From positions 1 through 64,000 of the forward strand of contig JAPSLP010000015.1 in NCBI GenBank assembly GCA_031180665.1: a stretch of DNA of 64,000 nt. The letters are read 5' to 3'. Source of the DNA: Cupriavidus sp. (lineage in GTDB: Bacteria > Pseudomonadota > Gammaproteobacteria > Burkholderiales > Burkholderiaceae). How positions within the stretch are numbered: position 1 is the stretch's first letter; each line of letters begins with the position of its first letter. The notes below the pieces were generated by a model. The model was not told the DNA's origin and made no database searches. It worked only from the letters and a program-made list of their open reading frames with translations. Position numbers and translations under genes: made by a program. Of the stretch, positions 1 to 8,667 are shown piece after piece.

Positions 1-83
1 AGAATAGCCGCGAGCGAGGCGGCAGCGATGCCCTTGCCGAGGGAAGAGACGACGCCACCGGTGACGAAGACGAATTTGGTCAT
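1..83 (-). CDS. pyrG: CTP synthase, N-terminal fragment (cut by window edge)
   Basis: Only the first 27 or so codons are in the window. The reverse strand from the ATG at 83 reads [18 protein letters not shown] and continues past the edge. This is the highly conserved start of CTP synthase, which makes CTP from UTP, ATP and glutamine in the cytoplasm; the [10 protein letters not shown] stretch is the nucleotide-binding loop of the synthetase domain. The remainder lies outside, so nothing can be said about the glutaminase domain. The call rests on this short but very distinctive N-terminus. Confidence 0.93.
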   Translation of the reverse strand, partial: MTKFVFVTGGVVSSLGKGIAAASLAAI

Positions 84-218
84 AAACCGAGCTTGCCGGG
101 GAAATCGGGATTATACATGAGCGAGGCGGGTTGGACGGGCGGAATCGGCGTGCCGGACTGTGCGCTCGCGTGCCGTTTTCCACCCGGCCCGGCACCGCCC
201 GCGCGCGCGGCGCCCCGC

Positions 219-1040
219 TTACTGCGGCTCGCGCGGCCGCTCGCGCCGGGCCCGCACCGGCTGTCCCCAACGGTCGCCCTCGCCCTGCCGCGTCAGCGGA
301 TGCTGGGCCGGCGCGGCCGCGTCCCATTCCGGGTTGTCGATCTCGCCGAACACCTGGCGCAGGCGCTGGCCCCAGGTCTCGCGGATCATGCAGAAATACG
401 GATTGCGGTCGTCGATGGTGGCAAAGCGCGTGACGTGCAGCGAATCGGCCTCGTAGACCAGCAGGTCCAGCGGCAGGCCCACCGAGATATTGGACTTGAG
501 CGTCGAGTCCATCGAGATCAGCGCGCACTTGGCCCCTTCGGCCAGCGGCAAGGACGGATGCACCACCCGGTCGATGATGGGCTTGCCGTACTTGGCCTCG
601 CCGATCTGGAAATAGCAGTTCTCCGGCGTCGCCTCGACGAAATTGCCCGCGGCATAGACGTTGAACAGCCGCACCCGCTCGCGACCGATCTGGCCGCCGA
701 AGATCAGGCTGACGTTGAACTCGATGCCGGCATCGCGCAGCGCATCGGCGTCGCGGCGATGCACCTGGCGCACTGCGTCGCCGACGATCGAGGCGGCCTC
801 GAACATATCGCGCGCCGTCCATAGCGAGCGTTTGCTGTCGCGGCTTTCCATCAGGATCTGGCGGATCGACTGGCTGATCGCCAGATTGCCGGCGGTCATC
901 AGCACCATGACGCGGTCGCCGGTTTCCTCGAACACCGTCATCTTGCGGGCGGTCGAGATCGCGTCGACGCCGGCATTGGTGCGCGAGTCGGACAGGAATA
1001 CCAGGCCAGCATCGAGCCGCATGGCTACACAGTACGTCAT
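219..1040 (-). CDS. Anbu-type bacterial proteasome homologue (peptidase)
   Basis: 273-residue protein of the proteasome/HslV fold in its ancestral-beta-subunit (Anbu) form. Thr2, exposed after Met removal, is the expected N-terminal nucleophile, followed by the hallmark SDSRTNAGVD block (Asp18) and RKM (Lys33), matching the Thr1/Asp17/Lys33 triad of proteasomal subunits. It is longer than HslV (about 175 aa), as Anbu proteins are, and ends in an Arg/Pro-rich tail. It is the last gene of a four-gene minus-strand set: ATP-grasp, alpha-E, transglutaminase, then this one after a 142-bp gap. Anbu genes are known to travel with exactly these partners. The substrate is not known; a role in trimming or degrading a peptide made by the neighbours is inference. 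Confidence 0.9.
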   Translation of the reverse strand: MTYCVAMRLDAGLVFLSDSRTNAGVDAISTARKMTVFEETGDRVMVLMTAGNLAISQSIRQILMESRDSKRSLWTARDMFEAASIVGDAVRQVHRRDADALRDAGIEFNVSLIFGGQIGRERVRLFNVYAAGNFVEATPENCYFQIGEAKYGKPIIDRVVHPSLPLAEGAKCALISMDSTLKSNISVGLPLDLLVYEADSLHVTRFATIDDRNPYFCMIRETWGQRLRQVFGEIDNPEWDAAAPAQHPLTRQGEGDRWGQPVRARRERPREPQ

Positions 1041-1182
1041 GGTGTTGTCTTATTGTGGTGACATGGCGCGCGGCGCAGCGCGCGGGGAGCATCCCGGCAT
1101 TCTAGCGCCCTCCCCGCCGGCGCCCCCCCTGCCGCGTCCTTTTTCACCGCCCGCTGCCGGCACGCATCCGCGCCCGCGCGAC

Positions 1183-2001
1183 TCAGGCCGGCTCGATCAG
1201 GATCTGCACCGACAACGATTCGGTGCCGCCGCCCTCGCGCACGCCGCGGATCGGCGCCGCCGAGCGGTAGTCGCGTCCCACGGCCAGGCGGATATGGCGG
1301 GTATCGGTGAAGCAGCCGTGGGTCACGTCGATGCTGCACCAGCGTTCGCGCCCGGTGTCGACGCACAGGTCGGCCCAGGCATGGCTGGCCAGCTCGGTCG
1401 CCGCCGGGTCGTAGAAATAGCCGCTGACATAGCGCGCCGGAATGCCGAAGGCGCGGCAGGCGGCCACCATCACCTGCGCCTGATCCTGGCAGACCCCGGC
1501 GCCGAGCGCGAAGGCCTCGGCGGCACTGGTGCCGACATCGGTGGCATTGGGCTGGTAGCGCACCCGTTCGCCGATGGCCTGGGCCAGCGCCAGCAGCGCG
1601 GCAGGATCATGGCCGGCGGCCAGGTACGGAGCGGCGAATGCGCTCAACTCGGCCGGTGCGCTGGTCAGCGGCGTGCCGCCGCGAAAGTACAGCGGCGAGA
1701 CGCGCGCCTCGCCCGGCGGCGGCGCGTCGCTGAAGCAGCCGTCGGCATCGTCAGCGGGCGTGATCTCGACCTCGCCGCTGGCCGCGATGGCGATGGTGTC
1801 GGCCGGCCGCGCCAGCGTGAACTGCTGGACGATATTGCCGAAGCCGTCGAGCGCCTCGGACAGGTTGCCCGGCACCGACAGCTGCCATTGGTGCACACGC
1901 TGCAGCGGGCCGGAGCGGGGCACCAGCCTCAGCTCGTGAACGCTGCGGATCACTGGCTCGGCATAGCGGTAAACGGTGCGATGGTGGATCTGGTATTTCA
2001 C
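1183..2001 (-). CDS. Transglutaminase-like cysteine protease of the Anbu cluster
   Basis: 272-residue transglutaminase-superfamily protein. The start chosen is the GTG at 2001 (VKYQIHHRTVYRYAEPV), which matches the typical N-terminus of this family and sits 22 bp after the alpha-E stop codon; an ATG at 2055 would overlap that gene. The N-terminal beta domain (1-110) precedes the core with Cys171 in GAGVCQDQAQ, His207 in ASHAWAD and Asp225 in SIDVTHG, which form an intact papain-like triad. No signal peptide is visible, so it is probably cytoplasmic. In other genomes the same domain accompanies the ATP-grasp and alpha-E proteins, where peptide hydrolysis or amide exchange has been proposed. 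The substrate is unknown. Confidence 0.88.
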   Translation of the reverse strand: MKYQIHHRTVYRYAEPVIRSVHELRLVPRSGPLQRVHQWQLSVPGNLSEALDGFGNIVQQFTLARPADTIAIAASGEVEITPADDADGCFSDAPPPGEARVSPLYFRGGTPLTSAPAELSAFAAPYLAAGHDPAALLALAQAIGERVRYQPNATDVGTSAAEAFALGAGVCQDQAQVMVAACRAFGIPARYVSGYFYDPAATELASHAWADLCVDTGRERWCSIDVTHGCFTDTRHIRLAVGRDYRSAAPIRGVREGGGTESLSVQILIEPA

Positions 2002-2023
2002 GGTCCTATCCGGCCAGGCCGGT

Positions 2024-2977
2024 TCAGGCTGCCAGCGGCGGCACCAGGAAGTCACGGCTGATGCCGCTGCCCAGATCGCCGATGCGCTCGAGGAAGCTGG
2101 TCAGGAAAGCGTGCAGCCCGACCGCGAAGATGTCGTCGATGCGCGCGTATTTGAGGTCGGCATGCAGTTTACCAGCCTGCCGCTCGGTCTCGGCCGACTG
2201 CTGGTTGCGCACCAGCGCCAGGATCGCCACCACCTCGTCCATGCTCGACACCAGCGAACGCGGCATGTCGGGCCGCAGGATCAGCAATTCGGCGACGCGC
2301 ACCGGCGTGATCACCGTGCGGTAGATCTTGCGGTAGACCTCGAAGCCCGACACCGAGCGCAGCACCGCGGCCCAGTGATAGAAGTCCTGCTCGGTCCGTT
2401 CGCTGCCGCCGTTCTCGCTGCCGGTGGCCTGAAATTTGACGTCGAGGATCCGCGCGGTATTGTCGGCGCGCTCCAGGAAGGTGCCCAACCGCATGAAGTG
2501 GAAGGCGTCGTCCTTGAGCATGGTGCCGAACTGCACGCCGCGCGCCAGATGCGAGCGGAACTTGACCCATTCGAAGAACTGCGACGGATCGTCGCGCAGC
2601 ACGCCATCCGAGATCATCCGCTGCACGTCCAGCCAGGTGGTGTTCAGCGTTTCCCACACCTCGGTGGTTAGCGAACCGCGCACCGCGCGCGCGTTCTCGC
2701 GTGCCGCGCGCAGGCAGCTCATGATCGACGACGGGTTGGTCATGTCGCGCACCATGAAGTCGATCACGTCCTCGCGCGACAGCAGCCCGTACTTGTGGTC
2801 GAACGCGTGCGTCAGCTCGGAGATATCGAGCATCGCCCACCAGCCCTGCTCGGCCACCTCGAGCGATTGCGGCAGCAGCGAGGTCTGGTAGTTGACGTCG
2901 AGCATGCGCGCGGTATTCTCGGCGCGCTCGGTGTAGCGCGCCATCCAGAACAGGTGGTCGGCGGTGCGGCTCAGCAT
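2024..2977 (-). CDS. Alpha-E domain protein (DUF403 family)
   Basis: 317 residues, essentially one all-helical alpha-E domain. The N-terminus MLSRTADHLFWMARYTERAE is the family hallmark, with further conserved ERADNTARILDVKF and RFFEW-like helices rich in charged residues. The function is not biochemically settled. Comparative genomics links the family to circularly permuted ATP-grasp ligases, transglutaminases and Anbu, and proposes a role in peptide modification. It lies 76 bp downstream of the ATP-grasp gene and 22 bp upstream of the transglutaminase, so co-transcription is very likely. No signal peptide or membrane segment is seen. Confidence 0.9.
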   Translation of the reverse strand: MLSRTADHLFWMARYTERAENTARMLDVNYQTSLLPQSLEVAEQGWWAMLDISELTHAFDHKYGLLSREDVIDFMVRDMTNPSSIMSCLRAARENARAVRGSLTTEVWETLNTTWLDVQRMISDGVLRDDPSQFFEWVKFRSHLARGVQFGTMLKDDAFHFMRLGTFLERADNTARILDVKFQATGSENGGSERTEQDFYHWAAVLRSVSGFEVYRKIYRTVITPVRVAELLILRPDMPRSLVSSMDEVVAILALVRNQQSAETERQAGKLHADLKYARIDDIFAVGLHAFLTSFLERIGDLGSGISRDFLVPPLAA

Positions 2978-3053
2978 GATGGCTCTCCGTGGTCCGGTCG
3001 GAAGATCGCGGGGGTCGGCAAGGGCTGCGAGGCGTTTCGAAGGCGCGGCGGCT

Positions 3054-4526
3054 TCAGCGCTCCAGCACCCAGGTATCCTTGGTGCCGCCGCCCTGCGAGG
3101 AATTGACCACCAGCGACCCCTCGCGCAGCGCGACGCGCGTCAGCCCGCCCGGCACCATGCGCACCTCCTTGCCCGACAGCACGAACGGCCGCAGGTCGAT
3201 ATGGCGCGGCGCGATGCCGGCCTCGACATAGGTCGGACAGGTCGACAGCGCCAACGTCGGCTGGGCGATGTACTGCTGCGGCCGCGCCTTGACCACCTCG
3301 CGGAAGGCATCGATTTCCGCGCGCGTCGCGGCCGGCCCGACCAGCATGCCGTAGCCGCCGGCGCCGTGCGTTTCCTTGACCACCAGCTCCCCCATGTGGT
3401 CGAGCACGTACTGCAGGTCGTCCGGGCGCCGGCACATATAGGTTGGCACGTTGGCCAGCAGCGGTTCCTCGCCCAGATAGAAACGGATCATCTCGGGCAC
3501 ATAGGGATAGATCGACTTGTCGTCGGCGACGCCGGTGCCGATCGCATTGCAGACCGTGACATTGCCGGCGCGATAGACCGCCAGCAGGCCCGCCGCGCCG
3601 AGCGTCGAATCGGGCCGGAACACCAGCGGATCGAGAAAGTCGTCGTCGACGCGGCGGTAGATTACGTCGACGCGCTGCGGCCCCTGCGTGGTGCGCATGT
3701 ACAGATGGTCGTCCTGCACGAACAGGTCGCTGCCCTCGACCAGTTCGATGCCCATCTGCTGCGCCAGGAACGCATGCTCGAAATAGGCGGAGTTGTACAT
3801 GCCGGGCGTCAGCACCACCACGGTCGGATCGGCCACACCCTGCGGCGACACGCTGCGCAGCATCTCGAGCAGCAGGTCGGGATAGTGCGCCACCGGCGCG
3901 ACGCGATTGCGCGCGAACAGCTCGGGGAACAACCGCATCATCATCTTGCGGTTCTCGAGCATGTACGAGACCCCGGACGGCACCCGCAGATTGTCCTCGA
4001 GCACATAGAACTCGCCCTCGCCGGCGCGCACCACATCGATGCCGGCGACATGCGCGTAGATGTCGCGCGGCACGTCGATGCCCAGCATCTCGGGCCGGTA
4101 CTGCGCGTTGTCGTAGACCTGCTCGGGCGGAATCACGCCGGCGCGGATGATGTCCTGCCCGTGATAGATGTCATGGATGAAGCGGTTCAGCGCGGCGACG
4201 CGCTGGCGCAGGCCCTTCTCCAGCAGCGCCCAATCGCCGGCAGGGAAGATGCGCGGAATCACGTCGAAGGGGATGGTGCGCTCGGTGCCGCTGTTGGCTT
4301 CGTCCTTGTCGCCATAGACGGCGAAGGTGATGCCCACGCGCCGGAACACCAGATCGGCCTCCGCGCGCTTGTTGGCCATGGTGGCGCCCGACTGGCGCGC
4401 CAGCCAGTCGGCGAACTGGCGGTAGTGCGGCCGGATCGCATCCGGGGCCAAGGCCTGGCCGGCGACGATGTTCGGGGGCGCATCGCCGCGCCAGTCCAGC
4501 ATTTCATCGAAAAACCGCGCCGCCAT
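3054..4526 (-). CDS. Circularly permuted type 2 ATP-grasp protein
   Basis: 490 residues, first gene of the Anbu-type cluster. The family is recognised from the N-terminal FFDEMLDWRGDAPPN region, the GITFAVYGD and GVTP-like segments, the ATP-grasp core (LEDNLRVPSGVSYMLENR; VVKETHGAGGYGMLVGP) and the C-terminal RHIDLRPFVLSG. These are the old DUF404/DUF407 regions, now seen as a permuted ATP-grasp ligase. Such enzymes activate a carboxylate with ATP and join it to an amine, so peptide-bond or amide formation is the expected chemistry; the product is not known. A 10-bp inverted repeat lies about 100 bp upstream (4629-4657) and may be a control site for the set. Confidence 0.9.
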   Translation of the reverse strand: MAARFFDEMLDWRGDAPPNIVAGQALAPDAIRPHYRQFADWLARQSGATMANKRAEADLVFRRVGITFAVYGDKDEANSGTERTIPFDVIPRIFPAGDWALLEKGLRQRVAALNRFIHDIYHGQDIIRAGVIPPEQVYDNAQYRPEMLGIDVPRDIYAHVAGIDVVRAGEGEFYVLEDNLRVPSGVSYMLENRKMMMRLFPELFARNRVAPVAHYPDLLLEMLRSVSPQGVADPTVVVLTPGMYNSAYFEHAFLAQQMGIELVEGSDLFVQDDHLYMRTTQGPQRVDVIYRRVDDDFLDPLVFRPDSTLGAAGLLAVYRAGNVTVCNAIGTGVADDKSIYPYVPEMIRFYLGEEPLLANVPTYMCRRPDDLQYVLDHMGELVVKETHGAGGYGMLVGPAATRAEIDAFREVVKARPQQYIAQPTLALSTCPTYVEAGIAPRHIDLRPFVLSGKEVRMVPGGLTRVALREGSLVVNSSQGGGTKDTWVLER

Positions 4527-4628
4527 GATGCCCTCCCCCAGTACCGGGGCGGCCTACCGGCCGCCTCGCATCGTTGACTCCTACAGCATACGTCCGGCCG
4601 CTGCCCCCGAGAAGGAAGCCAGGTGCCT

Positions 4629-4657
4629 TGGCAGACATTCAAGCAAGATGTCTGCCA
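4629..4657. promoter_or_regulatory. Inverted repeat upstream of the Anbu-type cluster
   Basis: TGGCAGACAT at 4629-4638 and its perfect reverse complement ATGTCTGCCA at 4648-4657, separated by 9 bp. It lies in the 211-bp gap between gntK and the ATP-grasp gene, both on the minus strand, about 100 bp before the ATP-grasp start. The symmetry and 19-bp centre-to-centre spacing suit a dimeric repressor or activator site; the lack of a T-run argues against a terminator for gntK. No matching regulator gene is adjacent. Confidence 0.45.
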
Positions 4658-4737
4658 GTGGAAGCGGGACGCAAGCGGGGGCGCAGGCACGGCCCAACGC
4701 CATGAAACGGCGCGGGGACGCCGTCCCGGACACCATT

Positions 4738-5247
4738 TCAGTGCACCGGCTGGCTGCCGCGCAGGGGCGGACGCTCGGCCAGGATCTCGCGCACCAGTTC
4801 CTCGGGCGGCTTGCGGATATCGAGCACCAGCGCGTCGCGCGGCTCTTCGAGCGTATCGAGCTGGCTCTGCAGCAGCTTGGGATCGAAGAAATGCCCGCTG
4901 CGGCCGGCCAGACGGGTGCGCAGCACGTCGATATCGCCCTTCAGGTAGATGAAGCTGACCCCGCCGTCGGGCGGCGTCAGGCGCTCGCGATAGATCTGGC
5001 GCAGCGCGGAGCAGGTGAAAACGTGGGGACGACCTTCGGCGCGGGCCTGGTCGATCGCCGCGCGCATCGCGTCCAGCCATGGCCAGCGGTCCTCGTCGGT
5101 CAGCGCAATGCCCGCGGCCATCTTGGCCTTGTTGGCGGCGCTGTGGAATTCGTCGGCATCATGGAAGCCGCAATGCAGCGCCTGCGCCAGCAGCGAGCCG
5201 ACCGTGGTCTTGCCACTGCCGGAGACGCCCATCAGGATATAGATCAT
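4738..5247 (-). CDS. gntK: Gluconokinase
   Basis: 169 residues, the usual length for GntK/IdnK gluconate kinases. The P-loop GVSGSGKT is at residues 7-14, followed by the family segments FHDADEFHS, KMAAGIALTDEDRWPWL and TCSALRQIYRERL. It phosphorylates gluconate to 6-phosphogluconate, the substrate of the edd product encoded 241 bp upstream on the same strand. The pair therefore forms the entry into the Entner-Doudoroff pathway. No HexR-like site was seen directly before gntK, so it may depend on read-through from edd or an unseen promoter; a palindromic repeat sits between the two genes. Confidence 0.93.
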   Translation of the reverse strand: MIYILMGVSGSGKTTVGSLLAQALHCGFHDADEFHSAANKAKMAAGIALTDEDRWPWLDAMRAAIDQARAEGRPHVFTCSALRQIYRERLTPPDGGVSFIYLKGDIDVLRTRLAGRSGHFFDPKLLQSQLDTLEEPRDALVLDIRKPPEELVREILAERPPLRGSQPVH

Positions 5248-5373
5248 GTCTGCTCCATCGATCAGGATCGGACGGTCGGAGCCGTCCTTGTTGGTCTGAC
5301 CGCGCGGCGGCGGATTCGCGCGCGCGGTCGATGCCGGACGCGCAGGTCCGGCTCAAGGTTGTCTACCAGCTTT

Positions 5374-5442
5374 GTCGTCCCCGCGAAAGCGGGGACCCAG
5401 CGGCTCGCCACGACGCTGGATTGCCGCATGCGCGGGAACGAC
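5374..5442. repeat. BIME-like palindromic repeat, copy 1
   Basis: About 69 bp made of two inverted palindromic units: one starting GTCGTCCCCGCGAAAGCGGG and one ending GCGCGGGAACGAC, with CCAGCG/CGCTGG as inner boundaries. Each unit is itself a hairpin. It lies between edd and gntK. A diverged second copy with the same layout is at 17400-17474. Such pairs resemble the REP/BIME elements dispersed in proteobacterial intergenic regions; on mRNA they would form stable stems that can protect or partly terminate the upstream transcript. Confidence 0.65.
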
Positions 5443-5488
5443 GTTGCGATATCGGGCAGCGAACGGCCATTGCGAGGGCCTACGCCGA

Positions 5489-7348
5489 CTATAGTGCCTG
5501 CGTCGCCATCGCATCGGCCTCGCTCAGGTCGAGCGCGCTGCCGCCCTGCTCCGCGCTGCGGGCGTGGCGGCGGAACAGCCCGAACAGGCCGCGGCCAAGG
5601 CTGTAGTCGGCAAAGGCGTCTTGCGGCGGCGCAGCCGGTGCGCGGGCCGCGAACTCGGCCGGATCGCCCAGCCACGCCAGCGTACCGGCGATCGCATCGA
5701 CGCGCAGCAGGTCGCCGTCGCGCACGCGTGCCAGCGGACCGCCCGCGCTCGCTTCGGGTCCGACATGGATCACCGCCGGCACCTTGCCGGAAGCGCCCGA
5801 CATGCGGCCGTCGGTCACCAGCGCAACGCGATGGCCGGCGTCCTGCAGCGCGCCCAGCGGCGGCGTCAACCGATGCAACTCGGGCATGCCATTGGCATTC
5901 GGGCCCTGGAAGCGCACCACCACGATGACGTCGCGATCGAGTTCGCCGCGCGCGAACGCATCCTGCAGCGCCTGCTGCGAATCGAACACGCGCGCCGGCG
6001 CCTCGACGATCCGGTGTTCGGGCGCGACCGCCGACACCTTGATCACGCCACGGCCCAGGTTGCCGGACATCAGCCGCAGCCCGCCCTCGGGATCGAACGG
6101 CTCGTCGATGGGCGCGAGCACCTGCGCGTCGCCGCTTTGCGACGGGGCATCGCGCCATTGCAACGCACCGTCGTGCAGCACCGGCTCCTGCGCATAGCGC
6201 GCCAGCCCCGGGCCGGCCACGGTCTGGACGTCCGCGTGCAGCAGCCCCGCATCGAGCAGCTGGCGAATCACGAAGCCGACGCCGCCGGCCGCATGGAAAT
6301 GATTGACGTCGGCGGCGCCGTTCGGATAGACCCGCGCCAGCAGCGGCGTCACGCGCGACAGGCGATCGAAGTCGTCCCAGTCGATCACGATGCCGGCCGC
6401 ACGCGCCATCGCCACCAGGTGAATGGTGTGGTTGGTCGAGCCCCCGGTCGCCAGCAGGCCGACGATGCCGTTGACGACCGCGCGTTCGTCGACGATGCGG
6501 CAGATCGGCAGATAGCCTTCGCCGCGCGCCGACAGCGCCAGCGCGCGCTGCGCCGCAGCCGCCGTCAGCGCATCGCGCAGGCCGCCCTCGGGCGGCACGA
6601 AGGCCGCGCCCGGCAGATGCAGGCCCATGATTTCCATCAGCAGCTGATTGCTGTTGGCGGTGCCGTAGAAGGTGCAGGTGCCGGCGCCGTGATAGGCCTG
6701 GCACTCGGCCTCGAGCAGCGCGTCGCGGCCGACCTGGCCCGTGGCATAGAGCTGGCGCACGCGCGCCTTCTCCTTGTTGGGCAGGCCGCTGGCCATCGGC
6801 CCGGCCGGCACCATCACCACCGGCAGATGGCCGAACTGCAGCGCGCCCATCACCAGTCCCGGCACGATCTTGTCGCAGACGCCGAGCATCACCACCGCGT
6901 CGAAGGTGTTGTGCGACAGCGCGATCGCGGTGCCCATCGCGATCGCATCGCGCGAGAACAGCGACAGCTCCATGCCGGGATTGCCCTGCGTGATGCCGTC
7001 GCACATCGCCGGCACGCCGCCGGCGACCTGGGCCACCGCCCCGACGTCGCGCGCGGCCGTGCGAATCAGCGCCGGATAGCGTTCATAGGGCTGGTGCGCG
7101 GACAGCATGTCGTTGTACGCGGTGACGATGCCGAGATTGAGCGCATGTTCGACACGCAGCTTCAGCTTGTCGGCAGCCAGCAGCGCGGCGTAGCCGTGCG
7201 CCAGATTGGCACAGGACAGCCCTTGCGCCGGCCCTTGTTCGCGCTGTGCGCGGGCGCAGCGTTCCAGGTAAGCGATGCGGCTGGCGCGGCTGCGTTCGAC
7301 GATGCGCTCGGTGACGTCGCGCACCGCGGGGTCGAGAGTCTGTGGCAT
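5489..7348 (-). CDS. edd: 6-phosphogluconate dehydratase
   Basis: 619 residues, standard for Edd of the IlvD/Edd family. The ATG at 7348 (MPQTLDPAV) is preferred over a longer frame because family members begin there. Conserved blocks include [20 protein letters not shown] and [17 protein letters not shown], whose cysteines bind the 4Fe-4S cluster, and the C-terminal [15 protein letters not shown]. It converts 6-phosphogluconate to 2-keto-3-deoxy-6-phosphogluconate in the cytoplasm. The gene is divergent from hexR, and a perfect HexR-type palindrome lies 77 bp before its start, so repression by HexR relieved by the pathway intermediate is likely. The aldolase gene eda is not in this window. 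Confidence 0.95.
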   Translation of the reverse strand: MPQTLDPAVRDVTERIVERSRASRIAYLERCARAQREQGPAQGLSCANLAHGYAALLAADKLKLRVEHALNLGIVTAYNDMLSAHQPYERYPALIRTAARDVGAVAQVAGGVPAMCDGITQGNPGMELSLFSRDAIAMGTAIALSHNTFDAVVMLGVCDKIVPGLVMGALQFGHLPVVMVPAGPMASGLPNKEKARVRQLYATGQVGRDALLEAECQAYHGAGTCTFYGTANSNQLLMEIMGLHLPGAAFVPPEGGLRDALTAAAAQRALALSARGEGYLPICRIVDERAVVNGIVGLLATGGSTNHTIHLVAMARAAGIVIDWDDFDRLSRVTPLLARVYPNGAADVNHFHAAGGVGFVIRQLLDAGLLHADVQTVAGPGLARYAQEPVLHDGALQWRDAPSQSGDAQVLAPIDEPFDPEGGLRLMSGNLGRGVIKVSAVAPEHRIVEAPARVFDSQQALQDAFARGELDRDVIVVVRFQGPNANGMPELHRLTPPLGALQDAGHRVALVTDGRMSGASGKVPAVIHVGPEASAGGPLARVRDGDLLRVDAIAGTLAWLGDPAEFAARAPAAPPQDAFADYSLGRGLFGLFRRHARSAEQGGSALDLSEADAMATQAL

Positions 7349-7424
7349 TCGGTATGGAGAGGCGAACGGGGAGATGGGCGGGTCGATGAACCAGAACAAG
7401 ACTGCGATTCCGGTCCGGTGTTTG

Positions 7425-7439
7425 TGTAGAATTTCTACA
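7425..7439. promoter_or_regulatory. HexR operator upstream of edd
   Basis: TGTAGAATTTCTACA, a perfect palindrome of 7-bp arms around one base. It closely resembles the known HexR site pattern (TGTA-AT-rich-TACA). It lies in the 292-bp divergent region between edd and hexR, 77 bp before the edd start. Binding of HexR here would repress edd and possibly hexR. Confidence 0.75.
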
Positions 7440-7593
7440 TTCTACCGAAGACGTCGCCGATCCAGAAGCCCCGTTCCACACCGATCCACCGCCAATGGGG
7501 GAAATCCCCACAAAAACCGGCCTTTCATCGTGATGAATCAGGGTTATTCCCGACTGCGGCGCATGACGTTCGGCCCGATCATTCGGCCGGCCA

Positions 7594-7608
7594 AGTAGAA
7601 TCTCTACA
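7594..7608. promoter_or_regulatory. Second, imperfect HexR-type operator before hexR
   Basis: AGTAGAATCTCTACA has the same spacing as the site at 7425 but two mismatched arm positions. It ends 32 bp before the hexR ATG, fitting autoregulation. The rest of the 7349-7640 intergenic region shows no other gene; a small TGGGG-N5-CCCCA palindrome is at 7496-7510. Confidence 0.6.
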
Positions 7609-7640
7609 TATTCCGTTCCAATCCGACTCTTGCCGCCCTC

Positions 7641-8594
7641 ATGCGCGATCGCATCCTCGCCGTCTACGACTCCCTTCGCCCCTCCGAACGCCGCCTGGCC
7701 GACTACGTCGCGCGCCACGGCGCGAGCGTGATCCGGCTGTCGATGCCCGAGCTGGCGCGCCGCGCCGGCGTGTCCCAGCCGACCATCGCACGCTTTTGCG
7801 CGGCATTGGGCTACGACGGCTTTCGCGAGTTCAAGCTGCAGTTCGCACAGACCGTTGGCGCCGGCACGCCCTTCGTGCACCAGGACGTCAATCCGCAGGA
7901 CCGGCCGGCAGATATCGCGGGCAAGGTATTCGACCGCACGATCGCGACGCTGATGTCGGTGCGCAATGCGCTGTCGGCCGATCAGATCGAGCACGGCATC
8001 GCGCTGCTGGCCGGCGCGCGCCGCATCGAGTTCTACGGCTGCGGCAATTCCGGCATCGTCGCGCTCGATATCCAGCACAAGTTCTTCCGGCTCGGCATGC
8101 CGACCGTCGCGTATTCCGATCCGCATGTGTTCAGCATGTCGGCGGCGCTGCTGGCGCCGGGCGATGTCGCGGTGCTGGTGTCCAACAGCGGCCGCACCTG
8201 GGACATGCTGACCGCCGCCACACTGGCGCGCAGCGCCGGTGCCAGCGTGCTCGCGCTGACGCACAGCGGCTCGCCGCTGGCCGCGCTGGCGGACGTCTGC
8301 GTGTTCTCCGATGTCGAGGAGGACAGCGAGGTCTATACGCCGATGACGTCGCGCATCAGCCATCTGGTGCTTGGCGACGTGCTGGCGGCAGGCGTCGCAC
8401 TGGCCCGGGCGGAGACGATGGCCGGCCGGCTGCAACGCGCCAAGGCCCATCTGCGCGAACGACGCATCGCCAGTGCGGAGCCCAGCCATGCGCTGGCGCC
8501 GCTGCCGCGCGACAAGTCGCGCCGCAACACGCGGCCGGCGGCAAAGCCTGCGTCCGCACCAACGCAGGCCGCCCGCCGCGCGGCCAAGCGCTAG
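7641..8594 (+). CDS. hexR: HexR-type RpiR-family repressor of sugar catabolism
   Basis: 317 residues. The N-terminal HTH_6 domain (about 1-77) has the recognition region ELARRAGVSQPTIARFCAALGY; a SIS sugar-phosphate binding domain follows (about 125-260; YGCGNSGIVALDIQHKF, LVSNSGRTWDML). The Ala/Arg/Lys-rich tail after about 285 is extra and unstructured. The family represses Entner-Doudoroff genes and is released by 2-keto-3-deoxy-6-phosphogluconate. It is divergent from edd with two palindromic operators between them. RpiR regulators for other sugars look similar, but the context strongly favours HexR. Confidence 0.88.
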   Translation: MRDRILAVYDSLRPSERRLADYVARHGASVIRLSMPELARRAGVSQPTIARFCAALGYDGFREFKLQFAQTVGAGTPFVHQDVNPQDRPADIAGKVFDRTIATLMSVRNALSADQIEHGIALLAGARRIEFYGCGNSGIVALDIQHKFFRLGMPTVAYSDPHVFSMSAALLAPGDVAVLVSNSGRTWDMLTAATLARSAGASVLALTHSGSPLAALADVCVFSDVEEDSEVYTPMTSRISHLVLGDVLAAGVALARAETMAGRLQRAKAHLRERRIASAEPSHALAPLPRDKSRRNTRPAAKPASAPTQAARRAAKR

Positions 8595-8667
8595 CCGGTA
8601 CCCGCCAGCGCCAGCAAAGCCCGAGCGTCAGCAAATCTCCGGCGTCAACAAGGCAGGCACCCAACCC

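Noticed and set aside
2964-4577. 537-codon plus-strand reading frame, His/Arg/Gly-rich
   Set aside because: Fully antisense to the ATP-grasp gene; composition (RRHDALP, QQRPIAGRED) is typical of GC-driven shadow frames with no domain.
7496-7510. TGGGG-N5-CCCCA palindrome between edd and hexR
   Set aside because: Short and GC-only; the two TGTAGAA palindromes explain regulation better, so not listed as an operator.
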